Origin: Prorocentrum cordatum
Taxonomy: Eukaryota; Sar; Dinophyceae; Prorocentrales; Prorocentraceae
Length of the DNA: 64,000 bases
Direction of reading: 5' to 3'
NCBI GenBank assembly: GCA_963575745.1
Contig: CAUYUJ010003414.1
Coordinates: 348,559-412,558, forward strand
Positions within the stretch are counted from its first letter, which is position 1; every line of letters starts with the position of its first letter. Below the pieces are notes generated by a model. It was not told the origin of the DNA. It did not search any database and saw nothing but the letters and a program-made list of their open reading frames with translations. Shown here piece after piece: positions 33,110 to 44,016 of this stretch. The translations under genes were made by a program, and so were the position numbers.

Positions 33110-33320
33110 TTCCTCCTCCTCATCATCATCATCCTCGCCCTCCTCATCCTCATTTCCCCTCTGGAGTGAACTAAGCATCGCAGCGTCTACTGACACCTCG
33201 CCCTCCTCCCTCTCCTCGTCGTCCTCCTCGTCCCATTCCTCCTCCTCCTCCTCCTCCTCCTCCTGCTCGCCCCATTCCTGATCCTCCTTGCCGCCCCACT
33301 CCTCGTCCTCCACTCCTTCC
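33110..33320. repeat. CTC/CAT-rich pyrimidine tract
   Basis: CTCCTCATCATCATC and CCTCCTCCTC units. The minus frame, acidic or Arg-rich, runs into the 3' end of the methyltransferase-like gene, so that gene's C-terminus is uncertain. Confidence 0.9.
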
Positions 33321-35839
33321 CCCTCCTCCCTCGTCGCTTCTCCTCGCTGCTGCGCGATTGCCCCCCCGCGGGGGGGGTCAGAAGCCGAGGCCAGCCGCTG
33401 GCGCTCCGCTGCTGCTCGCCGCGCTGTCTGGCGGCTCGCGGCTCACAGCCGACGAAGCCACTGGCGCGCATGACCGCGCGGGCATTGGCGCCCTGCTTCT
33501 CCCCCTCGACCTGCCGGGCGTTCGGCCAGACGTTGCAGAACAGCAGCGCGTATATCTCCGCCGCTGGAATGACGGGGGCCTGCGTCGTGTTCCCCGCCAG
33601 CTTCATCGTGCCCAGCCTCTTGCGCTTGGGCTTCTCCTGCTCGCGGGGGTCGCGCACGAAAGAGCATGCGCGGAAGCTGGCCCCCTTCGGGCGGCTGAGC
33701 GCTGGCCGCATCGGGAACCCCTGCGCCAGCAAGAGCCCGGAGGGCGTCAACCAAACGATGCGGCATACCGGTGTTGAAGTGGAGGCTGGGGTTCCTCGCG
33801 ATGCTGCGCAGCACCTGCGCGGTAGCCTGGTGGCCCCGGCCTGCGGCGACCATCTGGATCAGCGAGCAGACGCAGCCAGTCTGGTACATGGGGGAACCCG
33901 AAGTGAAAGGGCAATCAGGCACTTGCCACTGTCGCCACTGGCTGACCCGATGAAGATAAACGTATATCTGGTGTTGCGTACAATCGCGTCAGCTGTGGCC
34001 GCACTTAGCAAGTGCATACAGCGCCCCATACACTTGGGCACCTCTGCTCGTAGTTCTCCAGATTCTGCAGCTCGTTGGGCGTCAGCGTGCTGCGGAAGCA
34101 GAGCGGATTGATCCTCTCGGCCTCGCGAATGGGGCTGCAGTGCTCAATCACCTGCTTGCGACTGCGCGCCCACTCCCACTCCGCCTTCAGCTCCTCGGGA
34201 AACGCCTCCTGCGCGCAGATGAAGTGCTTGAAGGTAGTCAGGCACTCGCGGGCGAATAACGGCATCATGACAGACTGCGTGGTGGCCGTCAACTCGGGGC
34301 TCAGGTCCGCGCTGAGCAAGACAGCGTAGAAAATAGACCTCATGCCTGGCCAGCCGAACATCGCCCCATCCAAAACCATCGATTGGCCGATGTACTCGGG
34401 GGCGTAGACGTCCTGGACGACGTTCTTCGGCAGCTGGCTGCTGTTCTCCAGGATCACGACCTTCGGGGGGCTCCATAGCGCTCAGCATCGACACCGACAT
34501 CCCGGCGTATGCGATAACATCTTTGCTCGCCGCCTTCTCCAGTTTGCCAGGGGCGGCGTAGGGTGCGCAAGAGAAGCCCGCGATGTGGATGTCCGAGGTG
34601 GGCACTGGGTGGGCGTTTTTGCAGATCGTGCAACTCTGCATCGCCTGGAACCCCTTCTTACTCTTGATGACCTCCATCATCGACTCGAAACTCACGATCT
34701 TGCCCTTCTTGATGAGCTCGTGGGCAGCAGGGGCCGCCTTGAACATGTCCTCGTAGTTCTCGAACGTGCACTTTTGTGGGTTTGGCGATCGTGCCAGCTC
34801 TCTGCGGCGTCCAGCGTTACTCTCCACTGCGTAAACGATGTTCGGCTTGCAAGACCCCATCTCCCTGCCCAGCCTCTGCTCGAGCGCCCCAGCCAACAGC
34901 GTCCAGGCCGTTCCCGGCGCGTCTCTACCTGCGTAGCCGAGGCTCACGCGGAGCCCGTTCACGCTGTCGAAGAGCGTCTGCTCGATCCCGCCGCCGCCGC
35001 CGCACGCGCTGCGGAACGGGGGGAACTCGCCGCGCCTCACGTCGTAGTTCGCCTTCAGGGAGTCCAGGTAGTCATCTGTGAAGGCGCACAGGTCAACCAG
35101 GCTCCTGGTCTTCATCTTGTTGAGGACAGGCATCTTGAAAGTCTGATGAGCGGGTGTGGCTGGGGGCAGGGCGCGCATCCCGTCAGGCGCGCGCTCCGCT
35201 CGGGGGGCGCGCTCGAGTTCGGGATCGGCCGCCGCCCCACGCCTCAGCCTCGCGAGTCGGCCGCCCGACTTGGCCATCCTCACTCGGGCTTGCAAGCTCG
35301 CTGCATGGGCCCTCGTCAGGGGCGACGGCGCATCGGGATCCTTCTTCTCTGGCGGAGCTGCGGGCGGTGGACCCGCCGCTGCCAGTGAGCCTTCCGGCCG
35401 CGGCGGCGCCAATCACCGGCGCCAGTCGCCGGCGGCGGGTCGGCGGTCTCTAAGCGCGCGCTGGTCACGATGACGGTCGCGATGTCCTTGTCGGCCTTCT
35501 GGATCTTCTCCTTCTCCTCAGCCTCAGCCCCCTCAGAACGAACGTTGCTGCGCTGCTGCCCCCGCCGCCCGCCCCCCCCAAAAAGGGAGGGGCGAGGAGT
35601 CGAGGGGGGAGTGGGGATGTAGGAGGTCGGTTACATATCCCATCCTCGGCGCCGGCGCGGAGAGCGTTCACCTGCGCTGGCGCGGGCGCTGCCGGCCCTG
35701 GCAGCTGCCAGTCGCCCGCGCCGCCGCCGCCGCTGCCAGCAGGGGGGCCCTTGGTCAACTGCAAAAGCGGGTAGTCGAATGTGTCGCCCATCTCGAAGGT
35801 GACCCAGACCTGCGAGGCTGTCAAGACAAGGAGCTTGAT
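33187..35839 (-). CDS. C5 cytosine DNA methyltransferase-like protein (frame-broken)
   Basis: Conserved C5-methyltransferase blocks occur in the right order along the minus strand. Motif I-like: ACGGGGGIEQTLFD (about 35005-34965). Motif II-like: NIVYAVESNAGRRREL, acidic residue in the cofactor strand. Motif IV: IHIAGFSCAPYAAPGK, putative catalytic Cys codon at 34567-34569 (usual PCQ reads SCA). Motif VI: VILENSSQLP near 34450. Motif VIII: WPGMRSIFYAVLLS near 34340. Motif IX-like: LTPSGLLLAQGFPM near 33745. Motif X-like: LAGNTTQAPVI near 33600. The N-terminal exon (35839-35672, TASQVWVTFEMGDTFDY) joins the next at 35552 across a 119 bp GT-AG intron in phase 0. Frame breaks lie near 35415, in the G6 run 34465-34470, and near 34045, 33950 and 33750. 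The coding signal fades near 33440; 33187 is merely the frame's stop. The upstream start is not found. Known dinoflagellate relatives can be retrotransposon-borne. Confidence 0.6.
35553..35671 (-). other. Predicted intron in the methyltransferase-like gene
   Basis: Donor GTGAAC after the codon CAG and acceptor GGCAGCAG before CGC AGC AAC. The 119 bp contains a stop in frame and a C-rich/poly-G stretch. Both flanks are phase 0, joining PAPAQ to RSNVRSEGAEAEEKEK. An alternative acceptor lies three bases upstream. Confidence 0.6.
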
Positions 35840-35855
35840 CTGGACAGGAAAGGGG

Positions 35856-36690
35856 GGCTGCTGCTACATTGCTGACCAGGGCCCTTCAAGCTCTCTGAGG
35901 GTTGGGCCAGGATCCTGAAGGGCCAGGGCCAGGGCTGGGGGCTTAGGGGGCTTAGGCTCGGGCTTCGGAGACAGGCGACAGGCCAGGGGCTCCAGGCCCA
36001 GGCAGGTCAAGGAAGAGGAGGATCATATGTCCCCTCCAAGGAAGCAGCTTTTATCTTCACAAGTCTCTCAGCGAAAAGGTTAATATACATATAATGCAGC
36101 ATCGGCGAGCCCTGCGGACCGAGCGGACCGAACGCTGGCTTAAACACAATGCTGTTTATGTGTGTTAGTGCTTTGGTTTTTGAAACACAGTCGACGGTAG
36201 ACGTCGGGGCGCTGACTGCACTCCTCTGAACGTTTTGAATGGCCCCTGGCTCAACCGCGTTTGTTTCAAAAATTGCTGTCTTGCAAACTCATCAACTCAC
36301 AATCCTCATTCAGATCAGACCCCCTGTTTAACTGTTACCGTCTGGACGCGCTAAGGCCTTTGAAGAGATCCCCAGATCCCCGTGCATGCACGGCCATTGC
36401 ACGAGACACAGCAATTGCAAAGCCCGCGGCAAGCATTGCGTTGCGCCCTCAGCTGAAGGGGCGAGCGAGCCCAAGGCCCTCCCTGCGCTATTATTCGCCA
36501 CCACCAACTCGCGACGCAGCAGCTGCACAACAGGCACACTGTATTGATATAAACCACTGTTATATGAATACCATGCAACTCAAACTTCAAACCCGATCAG
36601 ACAAAGCCTCGACCAGTCCCAAGCCAAAGCCGACAACCCCGATGAGCGCCACCAGGTAGTGGGCCGTAGCGGACCGCCGCGCCACGACAG
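35856..36690. other. Intergenic or upstream-exon region
   Basis: No exon is convincing. A CCCAGGGCCAGGGCC-like, CAGGCC-rich patch lies at 35880-36010. On the minus strand a pyrimidine run and CAG end at 35840, a good acceptor, so first exon(s) of the methyltransferase-like gene should lie here or beyond. Confidence 0.4.
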
Positions 36691-39600
36691 TCACTTGAGG
36701 AGGTGCTGCACGTCTGCGGCCTTCGTCTTCTTCGCCTTCTTCCCGGCAGGACCATCGTCGCCACGCTCGGATGACGACGCCTATAGGACTCACTCGCAGT
36801 CTTCGCCCCCTGCGCGCCGGTGCCTCCCATGGTGCAGTTGCCACCGGTCGAAGAGGCGCCCTTCTTTGCCGTGACCATGCGAACCACGGTGCCGGGGAAG
36901 AAGGCCACGTCGTCGCCAACCTGGAGTGCGTCGATGCAGCTGAGCTTCGGAACCAGACGGAACAGAGTGATCGGAATCCCTGGGGGCTTCGAGTCAGCCT
37001 GAACCACAACTTGGCCCCCCTTCTTGCTGTCGTCAACCTTCGCCGCCTCAGGGGCCCCGGCAGCCTCGGCTGCCTCGGCCGCCCCCTCCCCCCCCCCACC
37101 TCCGCATCGTCGTCGCCGCCCTCCTGGCGCTCCTCTGCAGCGCCCTCGTCCTCGAGCATCGGCGGCGGCAATAGCTCCAGCGAGCCGTTCGGAAATTCAA
37201 CGTGATGAACCGACTGGCCAACTCAAAGTTAGCTAAGTTCTGGTCGTTGACAGCTTTTGCAAGCCATGCTGGGGCAGGGCGTGGATCTCCTGAGAGGCAG
37301 CTGAGTGGGTCTCCATGCGCGCGAAGATCCACCCGAAAGCCGCCCTCCTGATCACCGAACACAATGCGCCCCAGCTTCGCTGACCTAGGCCCAGGGCTGG
37401 GCCAACTCGCTGGTGGGCCAACGAAGGTCATAGGCGGAGACCACATCGATCTGAGTGCTCGAGCAGTCACAGGTAGCGCGTCGCTTCGATCGTCTGACGG
37501 CAACACAGCTTCTGTCGTGCTGCAACACATGTTGACGATGTCTATAGGCGGCGGCGGGGCCCAATCGTCGTTGTAGGAGTCCGCATTCTGGCCGAGCAGC
37601 ACCGCGTCCAACTTGAAGAAGATCCCCAGCCGCCGATCGATCCTCTTCGTGTCCAACAGCGCGACAGCGCCAACAGCGGCCTGCCTCTTCTCGGTTGTCG
37701 CTGGGAGGGGGCCAGTGCTTGAGCACACCTCGCTGAAAGCTGCCAGCGCGCACTTGGTTCTCGCCTGCGCGAAACTCTGCAAAACGCCGACGCTCTAACG
37801 CGCCCTTGAACTCGTCAGGCATATGGCCAGCACCCTTGACAGCCTCAGTAACCTCCCACGCAGTAATAGCCCACTGATATTGAAACACCGCGTTCAACGG
37901 CCCGATGCTCATCTTGAGCATGTCCGCGAGCGGAACCTCGCGCTTGCCCACAGAGAGTCCAGAGGCTGCCTCCTCAGCCGCATTGTAGATCGGATCGAAC
38001 ATGTGGGTGTATGATTGGTGAAAGCGGACAGGCCGACCACTTGGGTTGGACTCCAAGTACTTCGCCACCATGGGCGCGATCTCGGAGATATCTTGGAGGG
38101 CCGTCGACTGAGTATCGATCGAAGCGACGGGCAGTCTCGCTATGTCCTCGCCATTACCGTCGATGATGTTCGCAGCCGACGCCTGGGCGTCGTCACCAAG
38201 GGCGAGGATGCGACTCTTCAGGCGCTCGCGAAGTGATGACCATGCAGGGTACTTATTGCCCACGTCTGTGAACTCTTTCTGCCGGCAGAACTGCAAGCAC
38301 TCCGCGTAGAAGTTGGACTCAGTCTCGGTCGAGAGCTCGCCGCGACAGTCGCCCCTGATACGCGCCCGCAGACAGAGCACGTCGTCCGCCCAGGTCTTCT
38401 TGCGGGTGCTGTCGCCATCTCGCACAACCTATGTTTTCTTCTCATCGGGGCGCCCGACGGCCGGGGCCCTCCTGGCGTTGGCCTTGGGCTTGGATTTGGG
38501 CTTCAGCTTCTTGGTGTAAGTGACGCTATCACCCATGCTTGTGGTCAGCCATTTGATCATCGCCTCCGAATGTTTGGTGATCACCCACGGGGTAGGTGGA
38601 GCTTCGTCAGAGCCTTCAATCACAGGGCCGCTCGGGAGCAGCAGCTTCGCCGCCTCCAAGAAGAAGAGCTTCGTAGAATCGATCTCAACCACGCCACCAA
38701 GCGCCTTCATCACGACGGCAAGGTCGTTCATGTTATAAACGATGGCGCGCCCGTCCAACCTAGGAGAAGTGAAGTAGCAATAGCCCCCCAAACGTTCCAT
38801 GGCGTCGCCCGCCCACTCCGCGTCGCTCAGGAAGTTCATCAAGGACAGAGACTTCTCATGCACCTCCTTGACCTGAAACACGCCCGGGTAGGTGCGCTCG
38901 CACCAGCCGAGACGCTTGACAGCCACTGAGTTGGCGCCCGTCCCAGCGCGCGACAGCTGGATGCCGTTTTTGTTAGCGTGGGCCACCCAATGAGCATTGA
39001 CCTGCAAGATCATATCCAGCTTGTCCTTGAAGGAAACACCCGTCCCACCACCGACTCCATTGAAGAACGATTTGATGAAGAGAATCACATCTTCTGGGGT
39101 TCGCGGGTTGAACTCGTCAACCAAGCCAGCCGCAATGGTGGCCTTGACATTATCGTGCTCGGGTTTAAGTTCATGAGCCTTGTAAATGGCGCGGAGAAGA
39201 CTCCCATAGCTCATCAGCCGCCAAGGTGGGCCGCAAATCGCAAGCGCACCGCCGCGAGCATCCTGGACATTCCCCATGGTAAGTATCGAGACGATGTACT
39301 GGTTGATCGTCACCCTGCGGTGCCTGTTGTTCAGCTCGTGGCACTCGATCTGGGAGCGATATTCTCACATGTTAAGGGGGCTCTTTCTACTGGCGGCAAC
39401 GGCACCCGGTGCCGCAGGCCGCAGGCCACAACTTCCGGGGAAAAACCTGGGGCCCTGATAGGCCGCAGTTTGCGGTCCCAAGAAGGAGTGGGGATGCGCC
39501 CCCCTGCCCCTCCGCCTCCGCCTCGTCCTATGCCTTCCATCCGATTTCCGGTTTCCTCATCATTCCTTCCTCATCATTCTCATCGCTCTCGATCTACCTC

Positions 39601-40037
39601 CTACTCCCCTACTCTACTCCTCCCATCATGCCATTCCTCCTCCTGTCATTCTCCGCCCCCCCTCCTCATCCCCATCCTCCTCCCCCCCTCCCCCCCCAGA
39701 CTTTGTCATGATGTTTACAGGCCCTCGCTCAAGCCGCCTGACGCTCACCATTTGGGTTGAAGAAGTCGATCTTGACCTTCTCCCTGATGCAGTAATCCGC
39801 CTTGACGCGCCCCAAGAGCAAGAGGCCTTCAGGGATGCCCTGGTACCTCTCACGGATGTTGCAGCATGGGTCGCACAGGCCTGGCGGGTGCGGCGCGAGG
39901 GCGCGAGCTGGCGACGGAACGATGGCCAGACCTGCGCGTGGGCCGTGGCTGTCGTCGGCGCCAGCGGATGGCAATGCCGAGGAGGGCGCCGCCACCGACG
40001 TCCCAGACCCTGAGTGGGCGCCTTTCTTGGGCGCCAT
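36691..40037 (-). CDS. Large protein of unknown function (frame-broken)
   Basis: Starts at a real ATG (40037) with MAPKKGAHSGSGTS and an Ala/Pro-rich N-terminus, then a Cys-rich stretch (GLCDPCCNIRERY, later IECHELNNRHRR) that could bind zinc. A 385 bp GT-AG intron (39364-39748) joins FFNPN to EYRSQIEC in phase. The frame then runs through MGNVQDARGGALAICG, PRTPEDVILFIKSFFNG and a Lys-rich KKLKPKSKPKANARR. An amber codon at 38429-38431 interrupts it, after which the same frame continues (DGDSTRKKTWADDVLCLRAR). Single-base frame changes follow near 37795, 37160, 37085 and 36765. The C-terminus is PAGKKAKKTKAADVQHLLK, ending in TGA at 36691-36693. About 980 codons overall. I do not recognise the family. 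The amber could be a true stop dividing two genes, a substitution, or readthrough. Confidence 0.6.
39364..39748 (-). other. Predicted 385 bp intron
   Basis: Donor AATG|GTGAGC (exon ends 39749), acceptor ATGTGAG|AATATCGC (exon starts 39363), phase 1. It removes in-frame stops and a C/T-rich plus-strand stretch (purine-rich on the transcribed strand), so the acceptor lacks a strong pyrimidine tract. Other acceptors nearby give the wrong phase. Confidence 0.55.
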
Positions 40038-40291
40038 GGTGTGTGGCAGAGGGGGCGCTGAGTGGAGGTCAGTCGATTCTCAGTCGGCGTGGGGATCAGG
40101 TTCGAGTTTGCGAGCCGAAACGGCTGCTTTGGAGGGGGCCGGGGCTGGGGTCAGCACGGGGGCAGCAGCCGCCAAGAGGAGGGGGTGATCACATTCCGAA
40201 CTCCGAGACTCGTGGGCCCCGCCCGAATACTCCGAAGACAAGGGACCTGCCAGGGCCAGGGTCGGGTCGGGCTAGGCCCTGAAGGCCCATG

Positions 40292-40688
40292 CTAGGATTC
40301 TGGCGCGCATTGAGAGAGGAGGCCGGCCGCGGTTGTTCGTAACCCGAGGACCCGCTCCCCAGCTTGCATGATCAGGCGGCGGGGCACCTCGGCCACCTTG
40401 TCCAACATCCACGCGAAGAGCTCCCTCTGCTTGCCCTCGGCCCACTGACTTGGGGGTAGGACGGAGCATTTGTCGAACTCAGCCTGGAACCGAAGGACCC
40501 GCTGCTTGGCCGCCCCCCTTCACATTCAGTTGGCTGCCCGGCTCCAACAAGTGAATCACCTCACCGGCGTTCTTCCTGCACTGCATGGTCCGAACCTCCC
40601 AGATCTTACCATCCTTGAACTTTGCCATGCGCACGGGCTTGATCAACGAACCATGGCACAGGGCATCCTTCGTCAGAATGGCTGGCAT
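40292..40688 (-). CDS. Small protein of unknown function, possibly a last exon
   Basis: Reads from an ATG at 40688: MPAILTKDALCHGSLIKP, then FKDGKIWEVRTMQCRKNAGE and VIHLLEPGSQLNVKG. At a C6 run (40513-40518) the frame shifts by one base and coding continues AKQRVLRFQAEFDKCSVLPP, ELFAWMLDKVAEVPRRLIMQ, ending SQCAPES and TAG at 40292-40294. The length would be about 131 residues. A CTGCAG acceptor directly upstream of the ATG means it could be the 3' exon of a longer gene. It ends 255 bp before the ATG of the next gene downstream on the same strand. No known family recognised; it looks soluble and mixed alpha/beta by composition, nothing more. Confidence 0.5.
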
Positions 40689-40758
40689 AGCGGCTGCAGC
40701 AGGGCAACGTGCAGCAGTCTAGTACCACGCCAATGTGAAAGCGCTGGCAGTACACGTG

Positions 40759-40759
<1 letters not shown>

Positions 40760-40812
<53 letters not shown>
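40760..40812. repeat. CT dinucleotide microsatellite
   Basis: About 26 uninterrupted CT units. Confidence 0.98.
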
Positions 40813-40814
<2 letters not shown>

Positions 40815-41214
40815 GCACGCCTTCAAAGTCATGGGCCTGGCCGATTTCGGAGGGGGGGGAATAGACAGGGGGAGGTGGACCCCTCATAAGAATACATATG
40901 TTGCGCGGGCACTGCCCCGAGAGCGTTTCGCCTCGGCGGCTGATGCTCATCGCGCCAGAACGATGGGTCACCCCGTGCTGCCACTATCGAAGGGCCCTCA
41001 ATGCAGACCCCGCGGAGGGCTGCGTTCCGCGTTCAGCGCGGAAAGTCCCTCAAAATGGTGATCGGAGAGATTTGTTTTGCTTTTTTTTTTTTTGGGGGGG
41101 GGGGGCGGTCCTTCCCTGTTGCCCCTGATTGATTTTGGCGTTGGGGGGCGTTGGGGCGTGCAACGCAACCCTGCCAAACATTGCGTGCGTGGGTTCAGCG
41201 GTGACCTGCGGAAG

Positions 41215-42105
41215 GGCCCCAGACCCCCGCGCGCCAGGGCCCCGCCCCTGACAGACCCCCCCTGCCAAGACCCCACCCCTGACAGACCCCCCCTGGCCAG
41301 GGCCCCACCCCTGACAAACCCACCCTGGCCAGGGCCCCACCCCTGACAGACCCCCCGGTCAGGATTCCACTCCTGACAGACCACCCCCCGGCCAGGGCCC
41401 CACCCCTGACGGCGTCGACCCATTTCAGGTTCCAGAATCACCCTGGAACGGTTCCGGGGTGAAAATTGGAACCTGAAGCGGGCGATTTTCCATCTGGGCG
41501 CTCTCGGGAGCCTTGCGGGCGCATCTCGGGGACGGGGGGGGTGCGCCCGATCCCCCCAAATGGTTATTTTTCAAATGAAATCTCTTTTTGGGGAGCTTGT
41601 TTTTCGCGGCTGGGCCCTCCCGCGCAGCGTCGGGAGGTCCCAGATGGATTTTCACCCCGGAACCGTTCCAGGGTGGAAGCCCTTCTGGAAGAAACTCAGA
41701 ATGGGCCCAGATGGGTTTTCACCCCGGAACGATTCCAACGTGATTCTGAAACCTGAAACGGTCAGTGTCAAGCTTCCAGAATCACCCGGAACGGTCCCAA
41801 GTGATTCCGGAACCTGAAACGGTGGATTTTGCACCCCTGACAGACCCCCCCCCCGCCCCGGTCAGGGCTCCACCCCTGACAGACCCCCCAGTCGGGACTC
41901 CACCCTTCACTGACCCCCCTGGCCAGGGCCCCACCCCTGACAGGCCCCCCCCTGGTCAGGGCCCGGCCCCTGACAGACCCCTCAGGGCCCCACCCCTGAC
42001 CAGACCCCCCATGGTCAGGGCCCCACCCCTGACAGACCCCCCTGGTCAGGACTCCACCCCTGACAGACCCCCCCCCCCGGTCAGGACTCGCGCGCCAGAC
42101 GCGCG
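41215..42105. repeat. Minisatellite of CCACCCCTGACAGACCCCCC units
   Basis: Imperfect 25-32 bp units with core GGGCCCCACCCCTGACAGAC at 41240-41410 and again at 41835-42085. They are split by 420 bp containing repeated, partly inverted motifs: GTTCCAGAATCACC, TTTTCACCCCGGAACCGTTC (twice), GATTC-GAAACCTGAAACGGT (twice). The two flanking blocks and the middle motif recur together, so the middle may be an insertion flanked by the array. Confidence 0.9.
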
Positions 42106-44016
42106 CTGCCCCCCATGCCCCACGAGGCAAAACATAGCCCATGGGGTGTTTGGTGGGGAGGCTACTCGGGGGGATTCACATGGCGCAACTTCAATTTCGA
42201 TCGCGGCACCTTACAATTCCACGTTGGCCCGTGAGTTTCACAACTAGTACTGCGCACCCAACTTCACCCAGCGATCATCTCACGGCCCTCCGCAGTCTCA
42301 GGCACTTGCGTTGGCAAGGGCAACCAGTGCACATCTCTGCTGTTGCGTGACGCAACTGCTCGAAGGTCCTGCGAGACGAGCGCGCTGAACGTGCGCCATC
42401 GACTGGCTGGGCGCTGAGGTATGAGGCCCCCATTGGGCAGGGGGGCAAGGCCGAGCCACTTGCGCAGACTAGACCACCAGAGGGGCAAAGAGGGCCCATT
42501 CACTCACGCGATGTACATCGCATGTGCATGAAGCACATGGCGCCCCATGCAAATAATTTGTGCGAACGCGATCACCTATCCACGATCGATCATATGAAAC
42601 TTGCGAACGCACCACATCACACCCCATTTCCTCAGAAACGTCACTCTTTCTTCGGCCGCGCAATGGGGGCAGCTCCACCAACATGGATGTATGATGTCAC
42701 TGGCCGCGTGCAGAAGGCACGCGACGACGCGCGCAAAACCTTCGTCGAGCCTACTCTGGCGTATCTAAGGGCGCACGCTTGGCGACGAGCCCATATGCGT
42801 CCGAATGGTCTCGCGCTGTAATGGCTTGCGCAAAGCCACGCTACGATCTGCGAGGGCCAGAGCGGCCCCCTGGGACCACATGGGCCACACAAGGTCCACC
42901 ATGATGGTGGCGGAAATGGCGTGGAAGCCATATTGCGCCCGATTGGGCTCTCGAACTCGCGCCCCAATGGGCGCGGGCTGATTGGACAAGCCTACGTTCG
43001 CGCCTCATGCCACCCAAAGGTGCACCAGCCGCAGTGGGTCACAGAGGGGCCGACGCTGGCACATAAGCCCGCATCTACGCAGAACCGCTTGGGCCCAAAC
43101 AACATATTACGGCCAGATGGCTCTGGCCAAGTACGCGCCACAATCTACATGGGAGTGTTGGCCTGGGCCAAACTGGGGCCTGAGCCAAAATTGCAACGAC
43201 GCGGAATCTAATTCGTGATTACGTTGTTGTGTTGTATGGGTTGGCCTTGTTTCTTTCATTCTCTAATCTCTACAGCGCGGCACCGACGCACGCGCGGACT
43301 GCACGGCGCAACGCGGCACTCGCGCGGCGCGGCACGCGCACGGCACACACGCACATGGCTCAGGGCACGGAAGGCACAGCGCACATACAGCACGGCGCTG
43401 CACGACACAGTGCGGTAGAGCACTCGTCTGTTACAAGTTCTGTTTATCTTACCTCGTTGTTTAAACATCCGCCTTGCTTTATCATTCCTCTGCTTGGCTT
43501 TCCGATATATGGTCGCCCGCAGGGTATCCATATTGCAAGAAATTCATTCCTGACTAAATGTAGCAGCGTCTTGTCTGGCTGTTTCCTTGTAGGCGATTGA
43601 ATATTATATGTTGGCAGAGCGGCGCGGAGCACAAAATGGAGCGATGCCCGACTGGACGATGATATCACTGACGAGTCATGCCCAGCGCCTCGCTTGTCCC
43701 CAACGTGGCGCAGCAATCCCGCGAGCGCACTGACTAGGCAATGGCAAATGGCCACAGCGCCACAGCACTCTTATTATCCTCGCAGCGGCCCTGGCCGCCA
43801 CCACAACCGCAGGCCCATTGAAAATAAGCGTTGTAGATCCAAGGCCAGCTGCTGGTGTCGGTGACAAGCAAACAAGCGAATCGAACACAGAACGCGGTTT
43901 CCCAAAAAGATGGTTTCAATCGGTTTCTTGGTCATTTCATGGTCGTTTCGGTCTCCCCTCGGTCGTGTGCGTTTGAAATCTAAATAGAACCACCCATCTG
44001 CACTGGAATCGCTACG
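42106..44016. other. No supported gene
   Basis: Short ORFs only. A GCACG/CGGCA-rich patch lies at 43270-43400. AT content rises at 43400-43650 and 43900-44000, consistent with 3'-flanking DNA of the next upstream minus-strand gene. Confidence 0.45.
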
